The notes under the pieces were generated by a model. That model searched no databases. It was not told where the DNA came from and worked only from the letters and a program-made list of their open reading frames with translations. From contig JAYEGL010000017.1 in NCBI GenBank assembly GCA_034659015.1, positions 62,001 through 126,000 on the forward strand: 64,000 nt of DNA. Direction: 5' to 3'. The position numbers and the translations under genes are program-made. Positions 16,796 to 25,832 of this stretch are shown piece by piece (the stretch's first letter is position 1; each line of letters starts with the position of its first letter). Source of the DNA: Maricaulis sp034659015. GTDB taxonomy: Bacteria; Pseudomonadota; Alphaproteobacteria; Caulobacterales; Maricaulaceae.

Positions 16796-19700
16796 GTGAA
16801 GTTCACACAGCTGAGGCTGGCCGGATTCAAATCTTTCGTCGATCCCACAGAGCTGAGGATCGATCCGGGCCTTACTGGCGTGATCGGACCCAACGGTTGC
16901 GGCAAATCCAACCTGCTTGAAGCCCTGCGCTGGGTGATGGGTGCCACGTCGGCCAAGTCGCTGCGCGGCGGCGGCATGGAAGACGTGATCTTTTCCGGCA
17001 CCGATGCCCGCCCCTCGCGCAATCATGCCGAGGTGGTGCTGACCGTCGACAATGAGGACAAGCTGGCCCCGGCCCGCTTCAACGACGCCGACACGCTGGA
17101 GGTGACCCGCCGCATCACCCGCGGCGCCGGCTCGGCCTACAAGATCAACAGCGAGGAAGTGCGCGCCAAGGACGTCCAGCTCCTCTTCATGGATGCCGGC
17201 ACCGGCGCCAATTCGCCCGCCCTCGTGCGCCAGGGCCAGATTTCCGAACTCATCGCCGCCAAGCCGCAGAACCGCCGCCGCATCCTGGAGGAGGCCGCCG
17301 GCGTGTCCGGCCTGCGCGCCCGCCGGCACGAGGCCGAGCTGCGCCTCAAGGGGGCCGAGGCGAATCTGGAGCGCCTGCAGGAGGTGATCGACGACGTCAC
17401 CGGCCGCCATGGCGCCCTGCAGCGCCAGGCCCGTCAGGCCGCGCGCTACCGCAAGCTGTCGGCCTCGATCCGGGCGCTTGAAGCCGCCGTCTGGCTCAAT
17501 CGCTGGCGCGAGGCCGCCACGGCGGTTGAGACCGCCGAGGCCGAACTTGCCGAAAAGCGCGATGCCGCGGAAAGCGCGACGTCGCACGCCGCCGAGGCCC
17601 GCACCCAGGCCGAAGTGCTCGCCGCCGCGCGCGAGCCTGCCCGCCAGGCCGAGGCCGAAGCGGCCGCGGCCTTGCGCCGGCTCGAACGCGAACGCGACCT
17701 TCTCGAGCGCGATGCCGCCGATGTGGAACGCAATATCGCCAGCCTGGAGGCCCGCCTCGAAGAGCTGGCCTCGGCCGCCGGACGCGAGCGGCAGATCGTC
17801 GAGGACGCCCAGGCCAGCCGCGACGAGGCCGCCCAGGCCATCGCCAGGCTGGATGCCGATATCGAGCGCGAAAGCGCCACGCTGGACAGTGCCAGGACCG
17901 CCGCCGAGGAGGCGGAAACGCATCGTCAGGCGATGGAGGCGGTTCTTGACGAACGCGCCCGCGAAGCTGCCGACAAGCGTGCCGCCATCGAAGCCGCCCG
18001 GCGCGACCTGGCGCGCTATGAAACGCGGCTGGAGCAGATCGCCCGGGAAATCGAGACCGCAGGCGCCGAGCGCGAACGCCTGGAAGCCTCGCCGGCGATG
18101 AGCGAACTGGAGACGGCCCAGGCCGAAGCCGAAACGGCGGAGACCGCGCTGGCCGATGCCCGCGAAACTCTCGAGGCGGCCGAAGCGGAACGCCAGTCCG
18201 CCGATGCCGCCCTGGAGACGGCCGCCCAGACCTGGCGTGATATCTCCACCGAGCGCGAGACGCTGGAGCGCGAGGCCCAGGCGCTGGAACGCCTGCTCGC
18301 CTCGTCCATGCAGGAGACCGTCTCCCCGGCGCTGGACGCCGTGCGGGCCCGCCCGGGCTATGAACAGGCCCTCGCCGCCGCGCTGGGCGACGATCTCGAC
18401 GCCTCGCTGGACGAAAGCGCTGCACGCCACTGGTCCGAGATGGGCGCAAAGGCGGACATGCTGCCCGGCGGCTGCGTGCCCCTGTCCGATCATGTCGAAG
18501 CGCCCAGGGCCCTGAAGGCCCGGCTGGATGCGATCGGCGTGATCAAGGCCGAGAAGGCCGCCGAGGCGGCGGCGAAACTCAAGCCCGGCCAGCGTCTGGT
18601 CACGCGCGACGGCGATCTGTGGCGCTGGGACGGGCTGATCGCCCGCGCCGATGCGCCCTCCGCAGCCGTCGCCCGTCTGGAAAACCGCAACCGGCTGGAG
18701 GCCGTCCGCCAGGAGCTGGACGACAAGGAAGCGGCCTTCGAAACGGCCCGCACCGCCGACGCCGGGGCGCGAACCGCCGCGGAAAAGGCTCGCGAGGCGG
18801 AACAGACAGCCCGCGCCGCCATCGGCCCGGCCGATAGGGCCGTGCGCGACGGGCTCGCCCGCGTCTCCTCGCTGCGCGAGAAAAGCGCCCAGGATGCCGC
18901 CCGCGCAACCGCACTGAAGGAACGCATCGAACGGCTCGAAGCGGAACAAGCCGAGACGCGGGAGGCGTTCGAAGCCGCAAGGAAACTGCTCGCCGAAGCG
19001 GAGGCCTCCGAAGGCGACACCGAGGCGCTGGATGCTGCGCGTGACGCGGCCGAAGAGGCAAGGCGCCAGGCCGCCGACGCCCGCGCCGCCCTGGACACCG
19101 CCCGCCGCGAGGGCGAGCACCGCCGTCAGCGCCGCATGGGCTTCAAGCGCGATCACGATGCCTGGGCCGAACGCTGCAAGGCGGCCGAAGCACGCATTGC
19201 CGATATCGAGACGCAGAGTGACGAGGCGCGCCAGACGCTGGAAACCACGCGCGCGAAGCCGGAAGTTCTGGAGGAGAAGATTCTCGCCCTGACCGGCAAG
19301 GTGCAGGAGGCCGAACGCGCCGCCGAAGAGGCGCGCGAAGCGGCGTCCACCACCGAAGGTCAGGTCAAGGAGGCCGACAGCGCCGCCCGCCAGGCCGAGG
19401 CCGCCGCCTCTGCCGCGCGGGAGGGACGCGCCGCGGCCGAGGCCCGGCTGAGCGGTGCGAAGGAACGGCTGAACGAAACGACGGACCGGCTGCAGGATGC
19501 CACCGGCGAGGCGCCGGGCACGTTGTCCAAACGGGTCGACGAGGACGAGATTTCCGAACTCAGCCCGGACGAGCTGGAGCGCCGGCTGGACGAGGCCCGC
19601 CAGGGCCGCGAGCGGCTGGGCGCCGTCAATCTGCGCGCCGACGAGGAAGCCGAGGAACTCGCCCAGCGCATGGAAGAGATGACGCGCGAGCGCGACGACC

Positions 19701-20242
19701 TGATCGAGGCCATCGCCCGCCTGCGCAAGGCCGTGGACGAGCTCTCCCGCGAGGGCCGCGCCCGCCTGCTGGAGGCGTTCGACATTGTCGACGGGCATTT
19801 CCGCAATCTCTTCGCCACCCTGTTCGAGGGCGGTCATGCCGAGCTGCGCCTGACCGAGAGCGACGACCCGCTGGAAGCCGGCCTGGAAATCATGGCCTGC
19901 CCGCCGGGCAAGAAGATGGACACGATGTCGCTGATGTCCGGCGGCGAACAGGCGCTGACCGCCTCGGCGCTGATCTTCGCGGTCTTCCTGTCCAACCCCG
20001 CACCGGTCTGCGTGCTCGACGAGGTCGATGCGCCGCTCGACGACGCCAATGTCGACCGCTATTGCCGCATGCTGGACGAGATGCGGCGCCTGACCGAGAC
20101 GCGTTTCCTGGTCATCACGCACAACGCCCTGACCATGTCGCGCATGGACCGGCTCTACGGGGTGACAATGGCCGAACGCGGCGTTTCCCAGCTCGTCTCG
20201 GTCGACCTGGTGGGCGCCGAACAGCTTATCGCCGCCGAGTAG
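16796..20242 (+). CDS. smc: chromosome segregation protein SMC
   Basis: 1148 residues from a GTG. SMC dimers with ScpA/ScpB form the condensin that compacts and aligns chromosome arms from the origin. The N-terminal ATPase half has Walker A GPNGCGKSN at about 31-39. Two long coiled coils rich in Ala, Glu and Arg (about 170-480 and 620-960) flank a hinge (about 485-605) beginning near LDAVRARPGYEQAL. The C-terminal half has the signature LMSGGEQALTASAL (about 1045) and Walker B VCVLDEVDAPLDDANV (about 1070). The start begins at the conserved MKFTQLRLAGFKSFV-type sequence. It follows the two dsbA genes by 66 bases. Confidence 0.97.
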   Translation: MKFTQLRLAGFKSFVDPTELRIDPGLTGVIGPNGCGKSNLLEALRWVMGATSAKSLRGGGMEDVIFSGTDARPSRNHAEVVLTVDNEDKLAPARFNDADTLEVTRRITRGAGSAYKINSEEVRAKDVQLLFMDAGTGANSPALVRQGQISELIAAKPQNRRRILEEAAGVSGLRARRHEAELRLKGAEANLERLQEVIDDVTGRHGALQRQARQAARYRKLSASIRALEAAVWLNRWREAATAVETAEAELAEKRDAAESATSHAAEARTQAEVLAAAREPARQAEAEAAAALRRLERERDLLERDAADVERNIASLEARLEELASAAGRERQIVEDAQASRDEAAQAIARLDADIERESATLDSARTAAEEAETHRQAMEAVLDERAREAADKRAAIEAARRDLARYETRLEQIAREIETAGAERERLEASPAMSELETAQAEAETAETALADARETLEAAEAERQSADAALETAAQTWRDISTERETLEREAQALERLLASSMQETVSPALDAVRARPGYEQALAAALGDDLDASLDESAARHWSEMGAKADMLPGGCVPLSDHVEAPRALKARLDAIGVIKAEKAAEAAAKLKPGQRLVTRDGDLWRWDGLIARADAPSAAVARLENRNRLEAVRQELDDKEAAFETARTADAGARTAAEKAREAEQTARAAIGPADRAVRDGLARVSSLREKSAQDAARATALKERIERLEAEQAETREAFEAARKLLAEAEASEGDTEALDAARDAAEEARRQAADARAALDTARREGEHRRQRRMGFKRDHDAWAERCKAAEARIADIETQSDEARQTLETTRAKPEVLEEKILALTGKVQEAERAAEEAREAASTTEGQVKEADSAARQAEAAASAAREGRAAAEARLSGAKERLNETTDRLQDATGEAPGTLSKRVDEDEISELSPDELERRLDEARQGRERLGAVNLRADEEAEELAQRMEEMTRERDDLIEAIARLRKAVDELSREGRARLLEAFDIVDGHFRNLFATLFEGGHAELRLTESDDPLEAGLEIMACPPGKKMDTMSLMSGGEQALTASALIFAVFLSNPAPVCVLDEVDAPLDDANVDRYCRMLDEMRRLTETRFLVITHNALTMSRMDRLYGVTMAERGVSQLVSVDLVGAEQLIAAE

Positions 20243-20289
20243 GTATTTTTCTCTTTAATTTCTGAAAGTTACCGCACCTGCGGCCTTGC

Positions 20290-20318
20290 TTGACTTGCCG
20301 GGGGGCCGTGGATAGTGT
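20290..20318 (+). promoter_or_regulatory. sigma-70-type promoter of the ATP synthase Fo operon
   Basis: TTGACT (20290-20295), 17-base spacer, TAGTGT (20313-20318), lying 48 bases before the atpI ATG and just after smc. The spacing is ideal, the -35 matches 5 of 6 positions, and the -10 is weaker. Transcription from here would cover atpI through atpF. Confidence 0.55.
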
Positions 20319-20365
20319 GCGCGCGCCTACGGGGGGCTGTTCTTCCGTCGGCGGACCGGTCAATC

Positions 20366-20686
20366 ATGTCACGCAAAGACGAAAGCCAGCGCGACCCATC
20401 CAAAACCGATCTGGACTCCTTGCAGCAGCGCATCGACGCGCGGCGCGACAAGTACAGACCGAAACCGGATAACACCCAGACGTCCGCCTGGTCGCTGGGA
20501 ATGCGCTACGGATCAGAGTTCTTTGGCGGCGTGCTGGTCGGCGGGGCGTTGGGCTTTGCGCTCGACTATTTCGCCGGCATCGCGCCCTGGGGGATGATCG
20601 CCGGAACGATGTTAGGGTTTGCAGCCGGTACGCTGAATGTCGTAAGGGCTGCGAAAGAGATCAGTTCGGAGTCGCAGGAACCCTAG
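20366..20686 (+). CDS. atpI: ATP synthase accessory protein I
   Basis: 106 residues. A charged, soluble N-terminus of about 50 residues is followed by two transmembrane helices (FFGGVLVGGALGFALDYF and WGMIAGTMLGFAAGTLNVV), the AtpI pattern. AtpI assists assembly of the c-ring and possibly Mg transport. The ATG at 20366 is used; a GTG 17 codons upstream would sit on the promoter. It is the first gene of the Fo operon, 65 bases before atpB. Confidence 0.88.
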   Translation: MSRKDESQRDPSKTDLDSLQQRIDARRDKYRPKPDNTQTSAWSLGMRYGSEFFGGVLVGGALGFALDYFAGIAPWGMIAGTMLGFAAGTLNVVRAAKEISSESQEP

Positions 20687-20751
20687 TGTTCCGGGGCTCT
20701 GCCGGAAGAATCGCGGCCTTGGCCGCAACAGCGATGTAAGAGAGGCCGGGC

Positions 20752-21528
20752 GTGGCAGACACCAACCCGATCAAGCAGTTCGAAGTTCACGAACTGGTTC
20801 CGTTCGAAGCTTTCGGCCTGAATCTGGCCTTCACCAATTCCAGCCTCTTCATGGTGCTGACCACGGTGCTGACCGTGATCCTGTTCACCCTGGCCATGTC
20901 GAGCCGCGCCCTGGTGCCGAACCGCTCGCAGTCGGTCGCCGAGATCATCTACGGGTTTGTGGCGGACATGCTGCGCTCGACGGCGGGACCGGACGCGCTG
21001 CGCTTCTTCCCCTTCGTCTTCACGCTCTTCATCTTCATCCTGGTCGCCAACATGCTCGGCATGTTCCCGTATTTCCCGGCGCCGGGGGCCCACTCCTTCA
21101 CCATTACCAGCCACCTGATCGTCACCGTCGCCCTGGCGATGCTGGTCTGGCTGACCGTCATTATCTATGGCGTCTTCAAGAACGGCCCGAAATTCCTCAA
21201 GCTCTTCGTGCCGTCCGGCGTGCCGGTCTACATCCTGCCCTTCGTGTCGCTGATCGAGGTGATCTCCTTCATCTCGCGTCCGATCAGCCACTCGGTACGT
21301 CTGTTCGCCAACATGCTGGCCGGACACATCCTGCTGAAGGTCTTTGCCGGCTTCATCGTGATGCTCGGCGCCGGTCTCGGCGTGGGCGGCTATGTGATCG
21401 GCATCCTGCCGTTCGCGATGACGCTGGGCCTGACGGCGCTGGAATTCCTGGTCGCCTTCCTGCAGGCCTACGTGTTCGCCATCCTGACCTGCATCTATCT
21501 TTCCGACGCCCTGCACCCGGGTCACTGA
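20752..21528 (+). CDS. atpB: F1Fo ATP synthase subunit a
   Basis: 258 residues from a GTG start, with five or six membrane helices. Subunit a forms the two proton half-channels against the c-ring. The essential arginine is in ISHSVRLFANMLAGH (Arg near residue 183), and ALEFLVAFLQAYVFAILTCIYL forms the final helix. The coding region lies between atpI and atpE, as in other alphaproteobacterial Fo operons; the F1 genes are not in the window. Confidence 0.97.
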   Translation: MADTNPIKQFEVHELVPFEAFGLNLAFTNSSLFMVLTTVLTVILFTLAMSSRALVPNRSQSVAEIIYGFVADMLRSTAGPDALRFFPFVFTLFIFILVANMLGMFPYFPAPGAHSFTITSHLIVTVALAMLVWLTVIIYGVFKNGPKFLKLFVPSGVPVYILPFVSLIEVISFISRPISHSVRLFANMLAGHILLKVFAGFIVMLGAGLGVGGYVIGILPFAMTLGLTALEFLVAFLQAYVFAILTCIYLSDALHPGH

Positions 21529-21588
21529 CCGCAGACGTCGACCAACCAACCCAACCAACTGCTACAGATCCTCAAAGGGAGTTCTAAA

Positions 21589-21813
21589 ATGGAAGAAATG
21601 GGCAAATACATCGGCGCCGGTCTGGCCTGCCTGGGCATGCTGGGCGCTGCTGTGGGCGTGGGCAACATCTTCGGTTCCTTCCTGCAAGGCGCGATGCGCA
21701 ACCCGTCGGCTGCCCAGCAGCAGTTCGGCAACCTGATCTTCGGCTTCGCCGTGACGGAAGCCCTGGGCATCTTCTCCCTGCTGGTTGCCCTGATCCTGCT
21801 GTTCGTCGTCTAA
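21589..21813 (+). CDS. atpE: F1Fo ATP synthase subunit c
   Basis: 74 residues, two helices joined by the polar loop RNPSAAQQQ. The proton-carrying carboxylate is Glu57 in FAVTEALGIFSLLVALILLF. The glycine-rich first helix (GAGLACLGMLGAAVGVGNIFG) allows tight packing in the ring. An AAAGGGAG ribosome site lies shortly before the ATG, fitting the high expression this subunit needs. Confidence 0.98.
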   Translation: MEEMGKYIGAGLACLGMLGAAVGVGNIFGSFLQGAMRNPSAAQQQFGNLIFGFAVTEALGIFSLLVALILLFVV

Positions 21814-21890
21814 GTATCCGCGATTGCGGCTGCGCCATCGGGCGCGGCCGCAACCGTTTCGCTCCACTAGTCTAAGGGAGCCGGCGTCCC

Positions 21891-22457
21891 ATGACGCACG
21901 CACCGCATTCCGAAGTCGCACAGCACGCGGCAGACGCTGCCGGACACGCCTCCGAAGGCGTGTTCCCGCCGTTCGACCCGACCTATTTCCCGTCGCAGCT
22001 CTTCTGGCTGGCGATCAGCTTCATCGCGCTCTACGTCGCGCTGGACAAGTTCGTGCTGCCGAAGATCAAGACGACGATCGAGGAACGCCGCGACCGGATC
22101 GCCGACGATCTCGACGCCGCCGCCCAGGCCAAGGCCGACGCCGAAGCCGCCGGCGAGGCCTATGAGAAGTCGCTGGCCGAAGCGCGCGCCAAGGCGCATG
22201 TGATCGCCGCGGACACGCGCAAGGCGCTCGACGCGGAGATCGCCAAGGAGACCGCCGAAGTGGAAGCCGAGCTGGCCTCCAAGCAGGAAGCCTCCGAAGC
22301 GGCCATTCGCAAGGCCAAGGACAAGGCGTTCGCCGAGGTCCGCGGCATCGCCGCGTCGGCCACGGCGGCAGCCGTCGAGGCCCTGGCCGGCGTCGAGGTC
22401 TCCGAGGCCGATGCCGGCAAGACCGTCGACGCCCTCATGAAGGCGAAGGAGGCCTAG
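21891..22457 (+). CDS. atpF': F1Fo ATP synthase subunit b'
   Basis: 188 residues. One N-terminal membrane helix (QLFWLAISFIALYVALDKFVLP) is followed by a long Ala/Glu/Lys coiled coil. The YFPSQLFWL start and the position before atpF identify the b' form found in alphaproteobacteria and photosynthetic bacteria. With b it forms the heterodimeric peripheral stalk holding F1 against Fo. Its stop is 3 bases before the atpF ATG. Confidence 0.95.
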   Translation: MTHAPHSEVAQHAADAAGHASEGVFPPFDPTYFPSQLFWLAISFIALYVALDKFVLPKIKTTIEERRDRIADDLDAAAQAKADAEAAGEAYEKSLAEARAKAHVIAADTRKALDAEIAKETAEVEAELASKQEASEAAIRKAKDKAFAEVRGIAASATAAAVEALAGVEVSEADAGKTVDALMKAKEA

Positions 22458-22460
22458 GCC

Positions 22461-23015
22461 ATGACCACGCACGCTGCACAATCCGGCGGACATGGCGAAG
22501 CCATGAGCCTCGGCGAATGGCTGGCGGCCCAGCCGGCCGAGCCGACCTTCTACACCTTCCTGGCCTTCCTGGCCTTCTTCGGCGTCCTGATCTATTTCGG
22601 CGTCCACAAGTCGATCGCCAAGACGCTGGACGATCGCGCCGATGCGATCCGCGGCGAGCTGGACGAAGCCAAGCGCCTGCGCGAGGAGGCCCAGGAAATG
22701 CTGGCCTCCTACCAGCGCAAGCAGCGCGAAGCCGAGGCGGAAGCCGAAGCCATCGTCGCCCAGGCCAAGTCCGAGGCGAAGACGCTGAAGGCCGAAGCGC
22801 GCAAGGACATGGCCGAACGCCTGGAACGTCGCACGGCCATGGCCGAACAGCGCATCGCCCAGGCCGAGGCCCAGGCGGCCGCCGAGGTAAAGGCCGCCGC
22901 TGCGGAACTGGCCGCCAGCGCCGCCGAGGAAATCCTCAAGACCAAGCTGAAGAAGACCGATCTCAACAAGATCGTCGATGCCGACATCAAGGCTGTCGGC
23001 GAACAGCTGAACTAG
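22461..23015 (+). CDS. atpF: F1Fo ATP synthase subunit b
   Basis: 184 residues. A membrane helix (FYTFLAFLAFFGVLIYFGVH) follows an extended N-terminus, then a continuous coiled coil (EEAQEMLASYQRKQREAEAEAE and onward) forms the peripheral stalk. It is the last gene of the operon and is followed within 30 bases by a strong terminator. The paired b' gene precedes it directly. Confidence 0.96.
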   Translation: MTTHAAQSGGHGEAMSLGEWLAAQPAEPTFYTFLAFLAFFGVLIYFGVHKSIAKTLDDRADAIRGELDEAKRLREEAQEMLASYQRKQREAEAEAEAIVAQAKSEAKTLKAEARKDMAERLERRTAMAEQRIAQAEAQAAAEVKAAAAELAASAAEEILKTKLKKTDLNKIVDADIKAVGEQLN

Positions 23016-23041
23016 GTCGCACCGGATACCGGATGCAAGAA

Positions 23042-23070
23042 GGCCCGCGGTCTGCGCCGCGGGCCTTTTT
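23042..23070 (+). terminator. intrinsic terminator of the atp operon
   Basis: Perfect 9-base arms GGCCCGCGG and CCGCGGGCC with a 6-base loop, followed directly by five T residues. It sits 27 bases after the atpF stop. Confidence 0.9.
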
Positions 23071-23129
23071 CTTGCCTGCCCCCCAGCCGCCGGCTAACAG
23101 AGCTGGCGAGCGACGCGGGGAACGGATCG

Positions 23130-23450
23130 ATGAGATGGCCGGGCTGCATGATCGCGCTGGGCGCAGCCCTGGCGGCCTGCGAGGGGGAGCCGGGCGAGCT
23201 GCGCTCCGGTGCACCGGCACGGTTCGAGCACGACTATACGGTGAATTGCGGCGGCGAACCGCCCGTGACCTGGCATCTCTCACTGTCCGAACCAATGGGG
23301 CCGGAGGCGCAATCCGCCTTCTGCGCCTGCATGTCGGATATCGAACCGGCGACACCCTCACCCGGCGGCCAGTTGACCAACCAGGCCGTCTTCATGCGCT
23401 GTCTGACGGATCTCGTCGAAAATTCCGCGGGCGCTCCGGGCGCGCGCTAG
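23130..23450 (+). CDS. small predicted lipoprotein, unknown function
   Basis: 106 residues. I do not recognise the family. The N-terminus is a short signal peptide ending in a lipobox (LAAC, Cys17). The mature part contains four more cysteines (VNCGG, FCACM, MRCL), so it may carry two disulfides or bind a metal. The two exported DsbA-like proteins encoded near 15-16 kb could act on such a protein, but that is speculation. It stands alone between the atp terminator and a convergent membrane-protein gene. Confidence 0.65.
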   Translation: MRWPGCMIALGAALAACEGEPGELRSGAPARFEHDYTVNCGGEPPVTWHLSLSEPMGPEAQSAFCACMSDIEPATPSPGGQLTNQAVFMRCLTDLVENSAGAPGAR

Positions 23451-23463
23451 GTCGCGTGCCGCG

Positions 23464-23769
23464 CTATTCCGCGGCTTCCTTTTCGCCGAAGGCGAAGCGG
23501 ACGCGTTTCCACACCCAGGGGAAGCGGCGCAGCGTGTTGGTGATGTAGGTGTGCAGCGTCTTCGACGCCGCGGCCACCAGCACGAGGCCGAGCAGGCCCA
23601 TGGGCAGCCCGATCGGGATGAAGGGCGTGATGAAGCCGAGCGGGATGGCCAGCACCATGAGCGCGAGGCCGATGGCGACGCACACAGTGCGGATGATCAG
23701 CACGACGACCGCGCCGAAAGCGTTCCGCTGGGCCCATCCATTGAGGGATTCATTCATCGCCGTGACCAT
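23464..23769 (-). CDS. small membrane protein, unknown function
   Basis: 101 residues with two hydrophobic helices separated by a Pro/Gly turn (AIPLGFITPFIPIGLPMGLLGL) and a basic C-terminus (RRFPWVWKRVRFAF). An ATG at 23769 with GGTTGGAG just upstream is taken as start; a TTG two codons earlier and an ATG four codons later are possible. No catalytic or transport motif is visible. It ends 13 bases from the convergent small lipoprotein. Confidence 0.7.
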   Translation of the reverse strand: MVTAMNESLNGWAQRNAFGAVVVLIIRTVCVAIGLALMVLAIPLGFITPFIPIGLPMGLLGLVLVAAASKTLHTYITNTLRRFPWVWKRVRFAFGEKEAAE

Positions 23770-24037
23770 CTCCAACCCCGTCCTTCATGGGCGCGCCTCT
23801 TCCAAACGGGGCGCCCATCGGGACAGACAACACTAAACGCGTAAACATGACCCCAATGCGAGACAAAAAAGCCGAAATTCGGGCAACGGCCAGAGTCTGC
23901 TGCGGGTTGTTGCATCTGCGCACCGGTTCTGACACCGGCGTAATATTTCCAAGCTGTGCGGCAGCTTGCGGCTTGTTGCGGTGCACCCGGAACTCGCGTC
24001 GGAGCCGGATCGACACCCTGCCTCATAAAATAGTGAC

Positions 24038-24062
24038 GCCCCCGCCGGATGTCAGCGGGGGC
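24038..24062 (-). terminator. possible terminator of the gcv operon
   Basis: Arms GCCCCCGC (24038-24045) and GCGGGGGC (24055-24062) with a 9-base loop, about 200 bases beyond the gcvPB stop. On the minus strand it is followed by ACTATTTTATG, a modest U-rich tract. The rest of the 490-base gap from 23770 to 24259 holds the promoter side of the small membrane-protein gene and the dispersed repeat next to gcvPB, and no gene I can support. Confidence 0.5.
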
Positions 24063-24106
24063 GCCCTGAATTTTTCGCAGTCCGGACAGGTGGCCCGCCG
24101 CGCAAA

Positions 24107-24259
24107 GGGCTCGCCCCGCTTGCGGGGGAGCTGTCGGCGCAGCCGGCTGAGGGGGCGGCGCGAAAGCGCCGCAGAGCGCGAAGCGCGCAGACTCTCCCCC
24201 ATCGCCTCCCCCGGCTCAAGGCCGGGGTCGGCACGTCCCCCGCTTCGCAGGGGAAGCCC
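24107..24259. repeat. dispersed palindromic repeat, copy A
   Basis: About 150 bases touching the gcvPB stop codon. It aligns along its whole length with 45968-46119. Shared blocks are GGGCTCGCCCCG, GGGGGAGCTGTC, TGAGGGGGC, GCGCGAA, CCCCCATCG, CCCCGGCTCA and CCCCCGCTTCGCAGGGGA. The two ends are near inverted complements of each other and the interior contains further hairpins, so the RNA or single strand could fold into one long branched stem. Both copies lie just 3' of a minus-strand gene in the same orientation. Confidence 0.8.
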
Positions 24260-25831
24260 TTATTCCGCCGCTTCCGCCGTATCGCGGGCCGGCGTCCAGC
24301 GCAGCACGGGCTGGCGCGCCGCCTTCGTCTCGTCCAGGCGCTTGGTGGGCGCATGCACCGGGGCGGCGAGGAAGCGATCGCTCTCGCCAGCCTTCGCGGC
24401 CTCGGCGAGCGCTTCGAGCACTTCGACGAAACGGTCCAGCCCGCCCTTCGATTCGGTCTCGGTCGGTTCGATCAGCATGGCGCCGTGAACGACGAGCGGG
24501 AAATACATGGTCATCGGGTGATAGCCCTCGTCGATCATCGCCTTGGCGAAGTCGAGCGTGGAGACGCCCGTATCCTTGAGGAAGCGATCGTCGAACAGGG
24601 CCTCGTGCATGCATGTGCCTTCATAGGCGGGCGTCATGACGTGCTTGAGGCGCGCCAGGATGTAGTTGGCGTTGAGCACCGCATCCTCGGCGACCTGTTT
24701 CAGCCCGTCCGAACCATGGCTCATCATGTAGGTGAGCGCGCGGGTGAACATGCCCATCTGGCCGTGGAAGGCCGCCATGCGGCCGAAGGGTTCGCCCTCG
24801 GCATCCTCGGCCTGTTCGACCAGTTTCCAGGTCTCGCCCTGCTTTTCCACGTAGGGCACCGGCGCATAGGGCGCGAGCGCGTCGGAGAGCACGGTCGGGC
24901 CGGAGCCCGGACCGCCGCCGCCATGCGGCGTGGAGAAGGTCTTGTGCAGGTTGATGTGCATGGCGTCGACGCCGAGATCGCCCGGGCGCACCCGGCCGAC
25001 AATGGCGTTGAAATTGGCACCGTCGCAGTAGAAATAGCCGCCGGCCTCGTGGATCAGGTCGGCGATCTCGCGAATGTCGCGCTCGAACAGGCCGCACGTG
25101 TTCGGATTGGTCAGCATGATGCCGGCGACATCGTCGCCCAGCTTGCCCTTGAGGGCTTCCATGTCGACCCGGCCGGTCTTGTCGGCGGGGATCTCGTCCA
25201 CCGTGAAGCCGCACTGCACGGCCGTCGCCGGATTGGTGCCGTGTGCCGATTCGGGCACCAGCACGCGACGGCGTCCGGTCTGGCCGTCCGCATCGAGACG
25301 CGCCCGGATCGCCATCATGCCGCAGAACTCGCCATGGGCGCCGGCCTTCGGCGACAGCGCCACCGCGGGCATGTTGGTCAGCGTCATCAGCCAGTGGGCC
25401 AGCTCGCCCATCAGCTGGTAGGCGCCCTGCACGGTGGAGGCCGGCTGCATCGGGTGCACGTCGGCAAAGCCCGGCAGGCGGGCGATCTTCTCGTTGAGAC
25501 GCGGATTGTGCTTCATCGTGCACGAGCCGAGCGGATAGAGGCCCAGATCGATGGAGTAGTTCTTCCGCGACAGGCGCACATAATGGCGCATGGTTTCCGG
25601 CTCGGCGAGGCCGGGCAGGCCGATATCGCCCTTGCGGTCCAGACCGCCCAGGCGCGTCTTCATGCCCTTCGGCTCCGGCAGGTCGACGCCGCAATGTTCC
25701 AGGTTTCCGCGCTCGAAGATCAGCGGCTCGGCCTGATCGAGGCCGCGGCTGCCGGACACGGTGTCGGAATACCCGCCGGTTTCGATGTTTTCGGCCATGC
25801 GGGTGGGACGGCCTTGCGTGTTCATGCCCAT
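24260..25831 (-). CDS. gcvPB: glycine decarboxylase P-protein, subunit 2
   Basis: 523 residues, the C-terminal half of a P-protein split into two chains. With GcvPA it decarboxylates glycine using pyridoxal phosphate and passes the aminomethyl group to the lipoyl arm of GcvH. The PLP lysine lies in HINLHKTFSTPHGGGGPG (near 296). The LYPLGSCTMKHNPRLNE segment near the N-terminus is diagnostic. The ATG at 25831 follows GGAG at good distance and comes 1 base after the gcvPA stop, so the two subunits are translated together. The region after about residue 490 is variable. Confidence 0.96.
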   Translation of the reverse strand: MGMNTQGRPTRMAENIETGGYSDTVSGSRGLDQAEPLIFERGNLEHCGVDLPEPKGMKTRLGGLDRKGDIGLPGLAEPETMRHYVRLSRKNYSIDLGLYPLGSCTMKHNPRLNEKIARLPGFADVHPMQPASTVQGAYQLMGELAHWLMTLTNMPAVALSPKAGAHGEFCGMMAIRARLDADGQTGRRRVLVPESAHGTNPATAVQCGFTVDEIPADKTGRVDMEALKGKLGDDVAGIMLTNPNTCGLFERDIREIADLIHEAGGYFYCDGANFNAIVGRVRPGDLGVDAMHINLHKTFSTPHGGGGPGSGPTVLSDALAPYAPVPYVEKQGETWKLVEQAEDAEGEPFGRMAAFHGQMGMFTRALTYMMSHGSDGLKQVAEDAVLNANYILARLKHVMTPAYEGTCMHEALFDDRFLKDTGVSTLDFAKAMIDEGYHPMTMYFPLVVHGAMLIEPTETESKGGLDRFVEVLEALAEAAKAGESDRFLAAPVHAPTKRLDETKAARQPVLRWTPARDTAEAAE

Positions 25832-25832
25832 C

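Noticed and set aside
16736..20122. Long open frame antisense to smc
   Set aside because: Gly/Leu/Arg/Phe-rich repeats mirror the coiled-coil codons of smc; there is no ribosome site or domain.
23750..24026. Two overlapping short minus-strand frames in the gap upstream of the small membrane protein
   Set aside because: No ribosome site, mixed composition, and they overlap the likely start and promoter of the gene at 23464-23769.
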